Positions 46,942-56,666 of a stretch of 64,000 nt of DNA are shown piece after piece. The position numbers and the translations under genes were made by a program. Each line of letters opens with the position of its first letter. Within the stretch, counting starts at the first letter, position 1. The notes under the pieces were generated by a model. It saw nothing but the letters and a program-made list of their open reading frames with translations. It searched no databases and was not told the DNA's origin. Source of the DNA: a virus; IMG/VR virus record IMGVR_UViG_3300000651_000004, positions 8 to 64,007 of that record. One strand, 5' to 3'.

Positions 46942-47304
46942 TTATGGTGCTCCAGAAATAAGGCCGGGAACAGGAGTGATCGGCCAGGTGCCTGCCGCGT
47001 AAGTCTGCACGTTACCGAGGGAATCAAGTGCCGTGACATTAAAAAAGTAATCCCCTGGCTCCAGGGTTGAAGTCAGCCCCGAAAGGATTTGTAGCACGCT
47101 TTTGCCGTTAACTGGATCGGAGTGGTTAGTCCACGTGATATAAACCGGGGGCTTGGTTTTGCCGCTGAGATCCTTATTTGCTATAAACGCTAAGGTGACA
47201 CCGGTCAGATTAATAGGCTGCGTCCCACCGTACTGGGTGAACGTCAGGTTGACGGTCATGGAGTTGCCACGTGGGCAGGCTGGCAGTCCGATAGTGTTTC
47301 CCAT
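46942..47304 (-). CDS. small beta-sandwich tail protein (120 aa)
   Basis: [40 protein letters not shown]..., one predicted beta-sandwich: 'I.LTG.t..f..k.......PVy', 'v.L....T..LepGdYff.v.a.d..G....y..G'. This fits small phage tail/baseplate connector domains (BppU-N-like pattern). Lies between the adaptor-like gene and the collagen fibre and ends immediately before the latter. Confidence 0.6.
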   Translation of the reverse strand: MGNTIGLPACPRGNSMTVNLTFTQYGGTQPINLTGVTLAFIANKDLSGKTKPPVYITWTNHSDPVNGKSVLQILSGLTSTLEPGDYFFNVTALDSLGNVQTYAAGTWPITPVPGLISGAP

Positions 47305-47310
47305 AAATTT

Positions 47311-49218
47311 TTAAATTGGTTGGCGATATCGCCAGCCTTTCATCCAGCCGCGCATCTGGATGTTAAGCGTTGGCGTGGCGCTGCCCCGGTGAGCGCGCAG
47401 TTCATCCTGCAAAATCTTGACAGCCCGTTGCTCGTGAACCTGGGCAATGTCCAGTTTCTGGGCTTCCTCGTTGGCAACGCAAAAGACCATCTCTTTTAAG
47501 GCCGGGTAATTGGTGACAATCAGAAAATCATCCGGATACCAGGCTGGCTGATATTTGAGTTTGCACTGGGTTTCGACACAGGTGTCAAAAGGAAGCGGTT
47601 GATCACCCAACCCCGGTATGAAGTAACGCCTGAACTCCGGGTAAGTAATGATCGGTGGGATCGAAGCCAGAGTCTGGCCGTAAGCCCACAGAATAATTGA
47701 GCCTTGAGTGATCGTTTTCTTGATCCGGGTGATATTGGAAAACAGAGTTTTGGAAACTCCGTTTACCGGAACAAACTCACCTGTTCCGCCACCCACCTGG
47801 TTATTCTCGTGATCCATTCCATAAATTGTCACTCCGCTCCCATCCGCTTCACCAGTGGCTGTAGAGCCGCAGGTAATATTAGTAGGTTGCCAAAGTTCGA
47901 AAAAAGTCGGCCCCGTGCCGCGATCGATGGCTGAAATCGGCGGGGTTGAATACTCGCTTTTTTTGCCGATTGATCCCTCGTGGCTTTCAAACCAGCGGTT
48001 GCGCATGGTCAGGGGAATCCCCTTGAAAAGGAGCACCGTGACCGATTCGACATTGGGCGGCAGTACCACATAACCTTTGCCCAAAATTTTCAAGGTGAGA
48101 TAAACAACCGTGTCTTTCCAGTAGCCTTGGGAAACCAGTCGTTCCTGAGCGGTGTTGATGGCGCGGGTAATCGCGCGCAGTCCGATGCGTAAAAACTGCT
48201 GGTTTTCCAAGGCCAGGCGCGCGCGCACATATCCAAGCTGCCCGTGATCAAAACTTTTCTCGTCCTCCAGACACTGCGCTTTACGGTAACTGCTCCGAGT
48301 CGGGTCCTGCTGATAGGTTTTGGCTTCAGCCTGCAACAGGTCCATGGCCCGTTTATGAAACTCGGCACTGCCCTGGAAATCGTTCCCGTCTTCCCGGTCA
48401 ATGGCCAAGATCTCCAGCCGAAGCGCACCGGTATTGGGCAGGATCAAGAAATCGGTATCATTATAGACCGGCAAAAACCGCCTTTTTCCGGTGATCCGGA
48501 TTCGAACCGGCGGATCAGAGGCAGCCACTTTAGGAATATCTGCGCAGAAATAACGTCGGTAACTGGGCACGATTTCTGTTGGGTCCAGGATCGCCAGCAT
48601 GACATGGTTCTGAGCATTGGCAGGGTCAACCTGGTACACGCGGATCGGCCCTTGAGTCTGGGCCTTCTGCATGTTGGTGATCTTGGAGTAAGTGTGGACT
48701 GAAACTGTTCCGGCCGTAGAAAACTCGATTATTTCTCCGGGGGCGTATACACCGTTCTGGGCGGTATAGATCTCGTTGCCAGTGGGGTCGAGGCCAAAGA
48801 CGCGAATTGATTGACCGACAGGCTCTGTAAAATCGGAATAAATGATAAGTTTACCAGGGGTACAAATATCGAAGAGGGTTGGGTATTCGCCCCGGTCGAC
48901 AAGGACAACATCGTTAAGAAGTTCCGGATCAACATAGGTGGATGGGTTTTCAATCGTGTACCAGCCGGTCTGCGTATCAAGGGCCTGGTCGAGAATAAAA
49001 ATTTCCTGAGCGCTTTCAATCTGCCGGGGCAGGCTGAAACATTGGGCTTGAGTGCAGATGGTAATCTCCTGAGTCATCCCGACAAAATGACCGCCGACCA
49101 TCAGCCGCTCAGTGGCCTCGTTGATCCGAGCCACCACGCGCGGGTCATCAGGCGGCACCCCGTTATCCACCACTCGGCACAAGATATTTTTAGCTTCAGC
49201 AACAGTTATCCGGCTCAT
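47311..49218 (-). CDS. adaptor-like tail protein with internal duplication (635 aa)
   Basis: Likely short-tail adaptor (tail tubular A-like) or related connector. Residues about 5-320 and about 345-635 look like two copies of one unit: each has a helix (ARINEATERLMVGGHFVG / AINTAQERLVSQGYWKD), a beta segment (RQIESAQEIFIL / PNVESVTVLLF), IRVFGLDPTGNEI / VTIYGMDHENNQV, and SYRRYFCADIP / EFRRYFIPGLG. Each copy ends in a helix suited to ring assembly (FHKRAMDLLQAEAKTYQQDP / VHEQRAVKILQDELRAHRG). ATG at 49218 overlaps the preceding stop (ATGA); the ATG at 49317 is inside the preceding gene. Adaptor role is inferred from position and helices. Confidence 0.65.
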   Translation of the reverse strand: MSRITVAEAKNILCRVVDNGVPPDDPRVVARINEATERLMVGGHFVGMTQEITICTQAQCFSLPRQIESAQEIFILDQALDTQTGWYTIENPSTYVDPELLNDVVLVDRGEYPTLFDICTPGKLIIYSDFTEPVGQSIRVFGLDPTGNEIYTAQNGVYAPGEIIEFSTAGTVSVHTYSKITNMQKAQTQGPIRVYQVDPANAQNHVMLAILDPTEIVPSYRRYFCADIPKVAASDPPVRIRITGKRRFLPVYNDTDFLILPNTGALRLEILAIDREDGNDFQGSAEFHKRAMDLLQAEAKTYQQDPTRSSYRKAQCLEDEKSFDHGQLGYVRARLALENQQFLRIGLRAITRAINTAQERLVSQGYWKDTVVYLTLKILGKGYVVLPPNVESVTVLLFKGIPLTMRNRWFESHEGSIGKKSEYSTPPISAIDRGTGPTFFELWQPTNITCGSTATGEADGSGVTIYGMDHENNQVGGGTGEFVPVNGVSKTLFSNITRIKKTITQGSIILWAYGQTLASIPPIITYPEFRRYFIPGLGDQPLPFDTCVETQCKLKYQPAWYPDDFLIVTNYPALKEMVFCVANEEAQKLDIAQVHEQRAVKILQDELRAHRGSATPTLNIQMRGWMKGWRYRQPI

Positions 49219-49934
49219 GATGTAAAACCTATAAATTGGACGAAACCCAAGGCGAGAAAGGGCGGAATCAAACTGATGGGCAGCTGCGACCCGGTATTGT
49301 TGATCATGTAGGGCCAAGAGCCAACCAGCCCTCCTTGCGGATTAGCCCCGTAATTAGTGGCTCCAAACGCGCCCCCGCCGGGAGCGAACCCGTCATGGGC
49401 ATTAAGAGTAACCGTCATATAGGGCAGGTTATAGTAAGAAATCTGAAAACTGGACCGGCCCCCAGAATAAGCGTCATAGCCATCGACATTGGTCACCCAC
49501 AATCCCCAGCCGTCGCACCGGTACCCTGGAACCAGGAATTTGTTGGTCAGGTTCATGGTTCCGTTGTTCCCGTTGGCAATCGCCCAGCCGTCCCAAGGCA
49601 ACCCTGAATAGCCTAGCCCTGTCGCATCGAAATAAGTCGTCCAGGCACCGGCAAACATGGCGATCTGGCCGGGATTGCCGGTTGCCGTCTGCCGCCAGGT
49701 GCCGTTGTACATGACATAAAGCCCCAGCGGCCGGCCCACCTGGTCAGTTTTTAACCAGAGCTTGTTCTGATCCTGGCTTTGCGGAGTGTTCGGCCCTTTG
49801 ACCACCAGAATGTAATCGGGATCAAACTGATAAAGCGTGTACTGGGCAACCGCCTCGACCACACCCTGGAAAGTTGAGGGTGCCGATTGCACACTGGGAA
49901 ACTGTAACGGCTGCGCTCTGATTGGGATCGACAT
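49215..49934 (-). CDS. tail collar-type protein, paralogue B (239 aa)
   Basis: Tail protein with a collar-like core: GQIAMFAGAWTTYFDATGLG followed by WDGWAIANGNNGTMNLTNKF and LVPGYRCDGWG, the 'G-x-I-x-F...GW-x2-C-[DN]-G...PNL...F..G' layout of phage tail-collar/microcystin-dependent-like domains. C-terminus ends IPPFLALGFVQFIGFTS. A close paralogue is the next gene (49936-50763), with the same order of motifs and the end IPPYIAVGYAQFVGYP, so the two arose by tandem duplication. Beta-rich; probably a spike or receptor-binding part. Confidence 0.7.
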   Translation of the reverse strand: MSIPIRAQPLQFPSVQSAPSTFQGVVEAVAQYTLYQFDPDYILVVKGPNTPQSQDQNKLWLKTDQVGRPLGLYVMYNGTWRQTATGNPGQIAMFAGAWTTYFDATGLGYSGLPWDGWAIANGNNGTMNLTNKFLVPGYRCDGWGLWVTNVDGYDAYSGGRSSFQISYYNLPYMTVTLNAHDGFAPGGGAFGATNYGANPQGGLVGSWPYMINNTGSQLPISLIPPFLALGFVQFIGFTS

Positions 49935-49935
49935 T

Positions 49936-50763
49936 TTAAGGGTATCCTACAAATTGGGCATAACCCACAGCGATATAAGGCGGTATCCGGCTGACGGGCG
50001 AATTAACCATGTAAGGGGACTGATCGAGCGGATAAGTCCAATAGGCATAATTAAATTTGGTATTGCCACGCCCTGAATCGACCACCGTCCACGATGCACC
50101 GCTATAATTTATGGAAGTAAACTGGTTATTATAATTAATCTCCAGAGTGGCTGCACCGGGCTCACCTCCAAAATTGCCGAAATTAACCAGAGTGATATTA
50201 AAACTCCGGTTGCTGGGAGCATCGCTGATTCCATAAGAATCCATGTTAACCTGATCCCACCAGGATGTAGAAGCGGCTTGTGAATTGTACTTAGAATAGG
50301 TATAAACATCAGTTACCCATCCGCCGCCATCCCACCGGTAACCGGGAATAATAAATTGATTAGCCAGGTTCGGCGTACCATTCTGCCCGTTGCACAAGGC
50401 CCAGCCTTCCCACAGCCCCCAGTGACGCCCGCGCCCGCTGGCATCAAAATAAGAGCCCCAATCGGCAATCAGCATTCGGATCTCGCCGGGAACCCCATTG
50501 TACACCGTCCACCAATCGTTCCGGTACCCAGTCAGAATCCGTGGGGGAAGCTTGTAGGCGTTAAGCATCCAGACAAAAATCCCATTGCCGTCAGCGCCTG
50601 CGCCATCAGAGCTGATATTGACGTTGGCCCCGCTGTCGTTCATCTCGTAAGTAGTGAACTGGGGAACAGCTTCCAATAAACCCTGCATGTCGGTGGGCGG
50701 CTGGTAACTCTCCGGAACTGAGGCAACCGTAATTTTTACGGGAAGTGAAAAATTCTCGCTCAT
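49936..50763 (-). CDS. tail collar-type protein, paralogue A (275 aa)
   Basis: Shares motif order with 49215-49934: GLLEAVPQFTTYEMND (paralogue: GVVEAVAQYTLYQFDP), GEIRMLIADWGSYFDASGRG, WEGWALCNGQNGTPNLANQF, IIPGYRWDGGGWVTDVYTYS, and the final IPPYIAVGYAQFVGYP. The middle (VNMDSYGISDAPSNRSFNIT) is longer and unlike the paralogue, probably the variable, target-facing region. Overlaps the TIM-barrel gene by ATGA. Confidence 0.7.
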   Translation of the reverse strand: MSENFSLPVKITVASVPESYQPPTDMQGLLEAVPQFTTYEMNDSGANVNISSDGAGADGNGIFVWMLNAYKLPPRILTGYRNDWWTVYNGVPGEIRMLIADWGSYFDASGRGRHWGLWEGWALCNGQNGTPNLANQFIIPGYRWDGGGWVTDVYTYSKYNSQAASTSWWDQVNMDSYGISDAPSNRSFNITLVNFGNFGGEPGAATLEINYNNQFTSINYSGASWTVVDSGRGNTKFNYAYWTYPLDQSPYMVNSPVSRIPPYIAVGYAQFVGYP

Positions 50764-53213
50764 GCCTGTGGCACCCCCTCTTCAACCACGATGATTTTTT
50801 CGTAAGGCAACGGTCCCGGCACAATGGAAAGACCCAGGTCTTCTGAAACTGTTTCAGCCGGCCCAAATACTAAAGTGCTGCCCCCGTCCCGCACCGGCGC
50901 TTTACCGTTAAGCATCGAGTTAATCGACGCGTTAAGCCCGTCATTAAAAATCTGCACGGTCCCAGGCGTATTCAACGCGAGATAAGCTTGAGGGCTGCGC
51001 GTATCAAAAAACCAGGCTACCTGATGCTGAGCCCCGGCCTCAATCAACGCCAGGGCGGCCGCGTACATGACAGTTGCCTGGTAAATGTCGTCAATGGCAA
51101 AATCGCTGCCGTAAGGCCCCTGGATATCCCAGACTTTCCAATTGCCGTAAAAAAGTTTGTCCTTTACCTGCTCATATTCCTCGTACCAATTGGGCACCCG
51201 CGTCGGATTAGGCGATAATATCACCTGCACCCTGGTTTGCGGATCGACTGCGCTCCCTCTGACTGACGAATAACCGAAAGAGGTCGCCAGCCAAGGCTTT
51301 AAACTCGGGGTCCAGGCGGTACGAATCCCACAATAGGTGTCGTCAAAATAAAATCGGCCCCCGGCCTGGTCATCTTCGGCTTCCCCTATAACAATCGAAA
51401 GATATTTAATCTTGCCCTGCCACACCCCGTAGCCGGCCGGCACTTTGCCATCAGCCGGTTTTTGCGGGTTGCCCATCCACATGCTGTCGCCCTCATAAGG
51501 CAGTTTAAACGCTGTCGAAGCGTCGGTGGTCACCGTCGTATCATAAGCACCGTCAACCGAGATTTTTACACTGGTCGAGGTGTACTCCAGGGCAATATCG
51601 CCTTTAGCTGCGTAGAAAAGCGGCACCTGCAGATAAGCCCCGGTTATTTTAGGCAACCAAAGGGTGATGGTGCCGTTGATCGAGTCGATTTTTAGCCCGT
51701 AAGAACTGTCAGTGAGCCGATAATTGCCGCTTAAATCGGTCAGCACCGGGTCAAGCTCAAAAATGAATTCAAATTTAAAAATTGAAGGATCGTAAATTCG
51801 ATCAGGAAAGGTTAACGACATGTAGGAATGCATCTGAACCAGAACCCAAGTATCTTCCAGGTCATTGATCGGCGGAGCCAGACCGCCCTGCTCAGGAGTC
51901 AGGGCGTCAATCTTGGTCTGGACGGTGCCAGTCCCATAGATATGCGAGCAAAGGCGGGGATCTTCCGGAGAAATACTGGCCAGGGGTGAACAACCGGCCA
52001 GGACTCCTGAAATCGCCGGGTAATAATGGTAAAAAGTAAGCCATTCCTGGATATCTTTTACTCCGTTAACCCTTGGATTGACCGGGCTTTGCGCAAGTCC
52101 AGTCTTAAAGTTGCGGGTAGTGTTGGAAATCAGCCGGTCACTAAGCCCTGAACGCCAGCTGAAATTCGTCAGGTTAAAACTGTACCCCTCTCCCTGGAAT
52201 ACCCCCTGTTGCAGGGCAAGAAGATCCTCCGTGTCATTGATAACCAGCGGGGCAAACCAGTTTATCCCGACCAGGTCGATGGCTGAACAGGTCCAAAGCG
52301 GAGCTAAATTGTTATAATTACTTCCCACTAAATAGGGGTAATAATATTCGTCCAGATCGGCTGCGTAAGTGGCCAGGGTATTGGGAAGTTTAACCTTACA
52401 ATATTCGGCCAAATCATGGATTACCTTAATAAATTGCACCATGAATTGCGGAACCCCGCAGCCGGTGATGTCCCGCATCGCGTACCCCAGGTACATGATC
52501 CAGGGGCGGATATTGTTCTGGGCCATTAAATCGATGTAGTGCGTGTAAAAGCTTTTATAGGCAGCAAGATAATTAGTAAATTTGGCCTGATCGGCTACTA
52601 TCCAGGTTTTGTTAATTCGATCCACTTCCCACTCGCCACCGTCAGGGAAATAATATTGGCTGCTCATCAGAGTGGCCATCGGGCAAAGCCCCACTTCATA
52701 CCCTTGAGCCTGCAAATATTTGATCCCGTCAAGTAAGGCATTGTCGTCCGAAGTCGGCCACAACTGGTGGGTAGGCTTTAAATGATAAGCATTGGCGCGG
52801 GTCCAGGGGTAAGCGATGTATTCGGCTGGAGGCGCTTCTTTCCAGTTCCAAGCCTGCACTTCCGGCCCGATGGCCGGCACAATATTGTTGACCGCCACAT
52901 TATTATCATCCGCCGAGGTGTACCAATGAATGGCGATAACCACTTTTCTCACCCTAGGAAGCAATTTCAGTTCTTGCGTCACCAGGTATTTAATGTCGGT
53001 GCCTATATCAGTTCTATTATCACCTAGCTGACTATTAACATTAAGCCCGTAGCCGCCATTAATGTTAGTATGCACCTCATAAGTAGCCGTCCCGTACTCG
53101 CCAAAAGGGCGGATCATGGCGGTATCCGGCAAAAACGACGGCACAATATGACTAAACGATCCAACCTTGTAGATCAGCTCGTTAACTGGAGTAAAAGATG
53201 GATAACCGCTCAT
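50760..53213 (-). CDS. GTA-type TIM-barrel tail protein with LamG-like domain (817 aa)
   Basis: Residues about 60-440 form a glycoside-hydrolase-like TIM barrel of the type known from gene-transfer-agent tail proteins (GTA_TIM): VRKVVIAIHWYTSADDN, LDGIKYLQAQGYEVGLCPMA, FYTHYIDLMAQNNIRPWIMY, LATYAADLDEYYYPY and SAIDLVGINWFAPLV correspond to its strand ends. Residues about 445-620 look like a concanavalin/LamG-type beta-sandwich (FKFEFIFELDP; DIALEYTSTSVKISVDGAYD; YGVWQGKIKYLSIVIGE). C-terminal 200 residues are alpha/beta and unassigned. Likely binds or cleaves host surface polysaccharide. The acid residues near DLDEYY are candidates, not proven catalytic. Confidence 0.65.
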   Translation of the reverse strand: MSGYPSFTPVNELIYKVGSFSHIVPSFLPDTAMIRPFGEYGTATYEVHTNINGGYGLNVNSQLGDNRTDIGTDIKYLVTQELKLLPRVRKVVIAIHWYTSADDNNVAVNNIVPAIGPEVQAWNWKEAPPAEYIAYPWTRANAYHLKPTHQLWPTSDDNALLDGIKYLQAQGYEVGLCPMATLMSSQYYFPDGGEWEVDRINKTWIVADQAKFTNYLAAYKSFYTHYIDLMAQNNIRPWIMYLGYAMRDITGCGVPQFMVQFIKVIHDLAEYCKVKLPNTLATYAADLDEYYYPYLVGSNYNNLAPLWTCSAIDLVGINWFAPLVINDTEDLLALQQGVFQGEGYSFNLTNFSWRSGLSDRLISNTTRNFKTGLAQSPVNPRVNGVKDIQEWLTFYHYYPAISGVLAGCSPLASISPEDPRLCSHIYGTGTVQTKIDALTPEQGGLAPPINDLEDTWVLVQMHSYMSLTFPDRIYDPSIFKFEFIFELDPVLTDLSGNYRLTDSSYGLKIDSINGTITLWLPKITGAYLQVPLFYAAKGDIALEYTSTSVKISVDGAYDTTVTTDASTAFKLPYEGDSMWMGNPQKPADGKVPAGYGVWQGKIKYLSIVIGEAEDDQAGGRFYFDDTYCGIRTAWTPSLKPWLATSFGYSSVRGSAVDPQTRVQVILSPNPTRVPNWYEEYEQVKDKLFYGNWKVWDIQGPYGSDFAIDDIYQATVMYAAALALIEAGAQHQVAWFFDTRSPQAYLALNTPGTVQIFNDGLNASINSMLNGKAPVRDGGSTLVFGPAETVSEDLGLSIVPGPLPYEKIIVVEEGVPQA

Positions 53214-54955
53214 GTGCCAACTTTATTTTTAAACTTGTCATGCTCAATCATTCGCATGGCGCGCATCCGAATGCGGTTAATCGCCCAGGAACCGGTAATA
53301 TCCAGGCGCATCTGAAAACTGAAACCCCGGTTGGCTTTTCGCCCGGTGGAAGGATCATCAAATTCCGGCGGGGTGGGCAACTGAAACTTGGGATCAAAAG
53401 TCCCGTGATAATAAGTAAAGGGAAAGCCAATTTCCTCGCCCGTCTCCTGCCGGTACTTGCTTCTTAAAACCCCCTGGTGCCACGGATACCAATTGGGATA
53501 TTCATCGGGCCGGAAGAAAGCATTGATCTGGGTGTCGCCTTTTAAATGGCTGAACCAGAGATCGCCCCCGTAAAGCTTCTTTTCTTCCCGGTCATTCTGA
53601 AAAGTGAAGGCGCGCGTTTCCACACTTGCACTGATCGGCTGGTCTACGCTCCCAAAATTATCAAATGGATCATCAATAGTGATCTCGTACAGTTGAATCC
53701 GGTTATTCTCATTGACCAAGGCGAACGCTTTATCCACCCCCATGATCGAGCCCTGCAGCAACTGATAAGGATTGATCCCAGTCCACATATCGTTCCAAGC
53801 AGGGTAAGCCTGCATGTAAATATTCAGATAAGCATTAGGAGTGATCGCCACCGATGAAATAGGGTGAAAATCCAGGGTCATCATCCCTAAATGATAAACA
53901 CCATTGGGACCTTTTTGCGGCATGATGGTCATTAACAATCGGTTATCATAAATAATCGAGCTACCCCATGGCAGCAGCGACTTGGACTCATCCCTGATCC
54001 GATGAATCATTTCACTGGAAAGCGAAGTCTGCGCCCACTGATTAATTTGACCACGAGCTGATTTATATGCTCGCCAGCCGTCATAAGCCCGATACCAAAG
54101 ATCGCCGTTCATGGTGGCACAAGATAGATCACCCAAGGCACCATTATTAACTAAACCAACAACCTGAAACTCTCCCGTAGCTTGCCAGGTGGTACGCTCA
54201 AGCTGCACTTTTACCGTAGTCGATCCTCCGGGGCCGAAAATAAAAAGTGGCCCTTGCCCCGTGGCCGTATCCTGCTGCGGATAAAATACCAGGGCTGAGA
54301 TGTCACCAACAAACGATGGAGGCCCGAAATCACCGCCTTCGGCCAGGTAATTGGTTTCGGTAAAAGAGAGGGGCGCAGTATCATTGGACCCGATCAAGTC
54401 GCCGGCCCTGACCGCGCGAGGATTGACTTTAACAAACAAGCGTCCCTGGCCGTAAGCCATGATAGTTCCCACCGGTACCGTAGTGCAATACTTGGACGTG
54501 GCTCCATCAAAAGAAATGGGAGTATTAAGCCCGTCCTGGATCACCATGTACTTGTCAGCTTCACAGAAATAAACCCTGTCCACATAAGGATTGCGGCTGA
54601 CACCGGGAAGTTGGCTGACATTGGCGTAACCACTTTGCAGCTGCAGCTGGTAAAGATTGCCCCCGGTAGCAACTACAATCGAAGGTTTGTAATAAATATT
54701 GTCCTGAAAATACCCGGCTCCCTGAAAAAAGCCTTGTTCAAAGGTGTTTTGAATTGATGAATCGCTGTAGCGCAAAACCCATTTCTTAAACCCTGGCCGA
54801 TTGGACAATATCCCGCCGCGATAAGAACAGTTGACACTCCTGACTACCCGATCGGGGTTGAGAAGACGCGGCTGATGCCCTGAGTCAACACCTCCCTGAA
54901 AAGAGACCTGCTGATCCGGTATCTGTCGTTTAGCCTCTTCATCAACATCAGCCAT
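53210..54955 (-). CDS. nozzle / tail tubular B-like protein (581 aa)
   Basis: Beta-propeller-type tail protein. The N-terminal segment VSFQGGVDSGHQPRLLNPDR followed by VNCSYRGGILSNRPGFKKW is the 'GGvs....p..l.p.q...lvN....rgg...RPGfk' pattern that opens short-tail nozzle proteins (T7 gp12/P22 gp10 type). Repeated blade-like segments follow (FCEADKYMVIQDGLNTPISF; YGQGRLFVKVNPRAVRAGDL; LFIFGPGGSTTVKVQLERTT). At 581 aa it is shorter than T7 gp12 (794 aa) and nearer the length of P22 gp10. Overlaps the TIM-barrel gene by ATGA. Confidence 0.7.
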   Translation of the reverse strand: MADVDEEAKRQIPDQQVSFQGGVDSGHQPRLLNPDRVVRSVNCSYRGGILSNRPGFKKWVLRYSDSSIQNTFEQGFFQGAGYFQDNIYYKPSIVVATGGNLYQLQLQSGYANVSQLPGVSRNPYVDRVYFCEADKYMVIQDGLNTPISFDGATSKYCTTVPVGTIMAYGQGRLFVKVNPRAVRAGDLIGSNDTAPLSFTETNYLAEGGDFGPPSFVGDISALVFYPQQDTATGQGPLFIFGPGGSTTVKVQLERTTWQATGEFQVVGLVNNGALGDLSCATMNGDLWYRAYDGWRAYKSARGQINQWAQTSLSSEMIHRIRDESKSLLPWGSSIIYDNRLLMTIMPQKGPNGVYHLGMMTLDFHPISSVAITPNAYLNIYMQAYPAWNDMWTGINPYQLLQGSIMGVDKAFALVNENNRIQLYEITIDDPFDNFGSVDQPISASVETRAFTFQNDREEKKLYGGDLWFSHLKGDTQINAFFRPDEYPNWYPWHQGVLRSKYRQETGEEIGFPFTYYHGTFDPKFQLPTPPEFDDPSTGRKANRGFSFQMRLDITGSWAINRIRMRAMRMIEHDKFKNKVGT

Positions 54956-54958
54956 GAT

Positions 54959-56662
54959 TCATATAAGTTGCACGGTGCGCCCGTCGTTATTGCAAATGAG
55001 ATAAACGTGACCATTATCTTCAGCCCAAAACGAAAACGAATAGCCGCCCCGGGAAACAAGTGTGATTCCAGCCACCTGGCTTCCACCGGTTGCCTGGATA
55101 TGAAGTTGTCCTCCAGTCGAACCATAATCACTGGTAATCCTAAGACCGCCACTCATCGTGTCCCCGCCCTTATTGACCGGCTGATACCCAATATTGGCTA
55201 CTGCCGCACCTCCCTGCAGCTGGCCACCTGAAACTCCATGCTGGCTATCCAGAAGCACCCGCACGTTGCCGCCCGAATCGATATAACGCATCGTCCAGTC
55301 GGCCGGTTCGAAATACAAACTGACCGCTTCCCCCGGATAATAAAAACCGATCTGCGGTCGTGAACCACCACCTCCTGGAGCTGAAATTATTAAAGGCGCT
55401 ACGCTCCAGCTTGCCGCTCCCAACCCTTGAGCGGTCTGCAAACCAACAGGGCTCGATGGAGCGTAAGTTCCACCACCAGAGCCATTGACTGGAACATATC
55501 CTAAATTGGTTTGGGCAGCACCAGTGGCCAGGGCACTACCAGGAATCGACCCCGCATTGATCTGGCTTCCTGAAACCAGCGAAATCGAGCTCAAAAGATA
55601 TGCGGTTGTGCCGTCGCCGTATTCAAGCTGAATATCCCCATGCGCTCCTCCAAACCATAAAGCCGCCGCTCCGGAACTTGCCCCCTGGTTGGTTAAGGCA
55701 AAAGCTATTACTGGTGATCCGGAACCCGAACCATCAGTCTGAGCCAGAAAATGCGCTTTCTGCCAGAGATTCGCGCCACTTGAACCCTGCGGCATATTGA
55801 CCGTGATTCCGCCACTGGCCACATCCCCGGCCTTATTCAATGGCTTATACCCCAGGCTATCGCTAACCGCCGTTGCCGTAAACGCACTTCCTGGAATCGT
55901 GCTAGAGGCAATCTTAACTCCCGTGACCGCACCATTGCCCAGCATGGCAGTCAAAACTCCACCGGTTACCACCGCTTCAGCCATATCCACTATGCCATTG
56001 GCATTTTTATCGTAGACCGATTGGGACATGTCACCCGCGCCGACACTTGCCGCGTACCAGCCGAGATTGCCGGTTGCATCGGTTCCATAACGCTGATTGG
56101 GGCCGACATTGGCCTTGTCCCCAATCAAAGACAACGTGAGATCGGCGCTTAACGCGCCCCCGCCCTGCAACGAAAAGGAGGTTGTGACCAAACGAGTTGT
56201 CGGCACTTTGCCGGCAAGATCAGTGGTCAGATTGGTAATATCGCTCTCTGCATGCGTATGCACCGAGGGCGGAAAAGTGGCCGGTTTTCCACTGATCCCA
56301 GTCCAGGGAACCGAATCAGCCAAAGCCGCGTGATCAATGATCCCGTCACTATTGGTGTCGTAAGTCGTGGTCAGCATCACCCCAGGCGTGTTGCCGGCCA
56401 GGACCGTGGAAGTAATAATGAGCGCATTTCCCTTCTGCTGAACAGTGGTTCCTGCACCGCCTTGCAACCGATAAAAAGCCAGCTGATTGCTGGTGTCTTT
56501 ACCTTCCAGCACACTTACCCCATCGGCGCTGGTGCCTAAGCTGTACCCATCAGTAACATCTTCCTGAATGGTTTCAGGGAGTGACGTGATCGCCAGAGTG
56601 CCCTGTACCTCGCGGGAGAGATCAACCTTTTTACCTAATGGAGTCCAACCGTTATTGGCCAT
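54959..56662 (-). CDS. repeat-rich tail fibre (567 aa)
   Basis: MANNGWTPLGKKVDLSREVQ... is the start; an upstream in-frame ATG (56767) lies in the preceding gene. The protein contains phage fibre repeats: ALADSVPWTGISGKPATFPP (the 'v.W..I.gKP.tFpP' motif of fibre shafts), HTHAESDITNLTTDLAGKV, and repeated '[LI]GY[KVQ]P[LV]N' blocks (SLGYKPLN, NLGYVPVN, NIGYQPVN) each before a Gly-rich loop. The C-terminus (GITLVSRGGYSFSFWAEDNG) is a beta tip. Typical trimeric receptor-binding fibre; receptor unknown. Confidence 0.8.
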   Translation of the reverse strand: MANNGWTPLGKKVDLSREVQGTLAITSLPETIQEDVTDGYSLGTSADGVSVLEGKDTSNQLAFYRLQGGAGTTVQQKGNALIITSTVLAGNTPGVMLTTTYDTNSDGIIDHAALADSVPWTGISGKPATFPPSVHTHAESDITNLTTDLAGKVPTTRLVTTSFSLQGGGALSADLTLSLIGDKANVGPNQRYGTDATGNLGWYAASVGAGDMSQSVYDKNANGIVDMAEAVVTGGVLTAMLGNGAVTGVKIASSTIPGSAFTATAVSDSLGYKPLNKAGDVASGGITVNMPQGSSGANLWQKAHFLAQTDGSGSGSPVIAFALTNQGASSGAAALWFGGAHGDIQLEYGDGTTAYLLSSISLVSGSQINAGSIPGSALATGAAQTNLGYVPVNGSGGGTYAPSSPVGLQTAQGLGAASWSVAPLIISAPGGGGSRPQIGFYYPGEAVSLYFEPADWTMRYIDSGGNVRVLLDSQHGVSGGQLQGGAAVANIGYQPVNKGGDTMSGGLRITSDYGSTGGQLHIQATGGSQVAGITLVSRGGYSFSFWAEDNGHVYLICNNDGRTVQLI

Positions 56663-56666
56663 GGCG

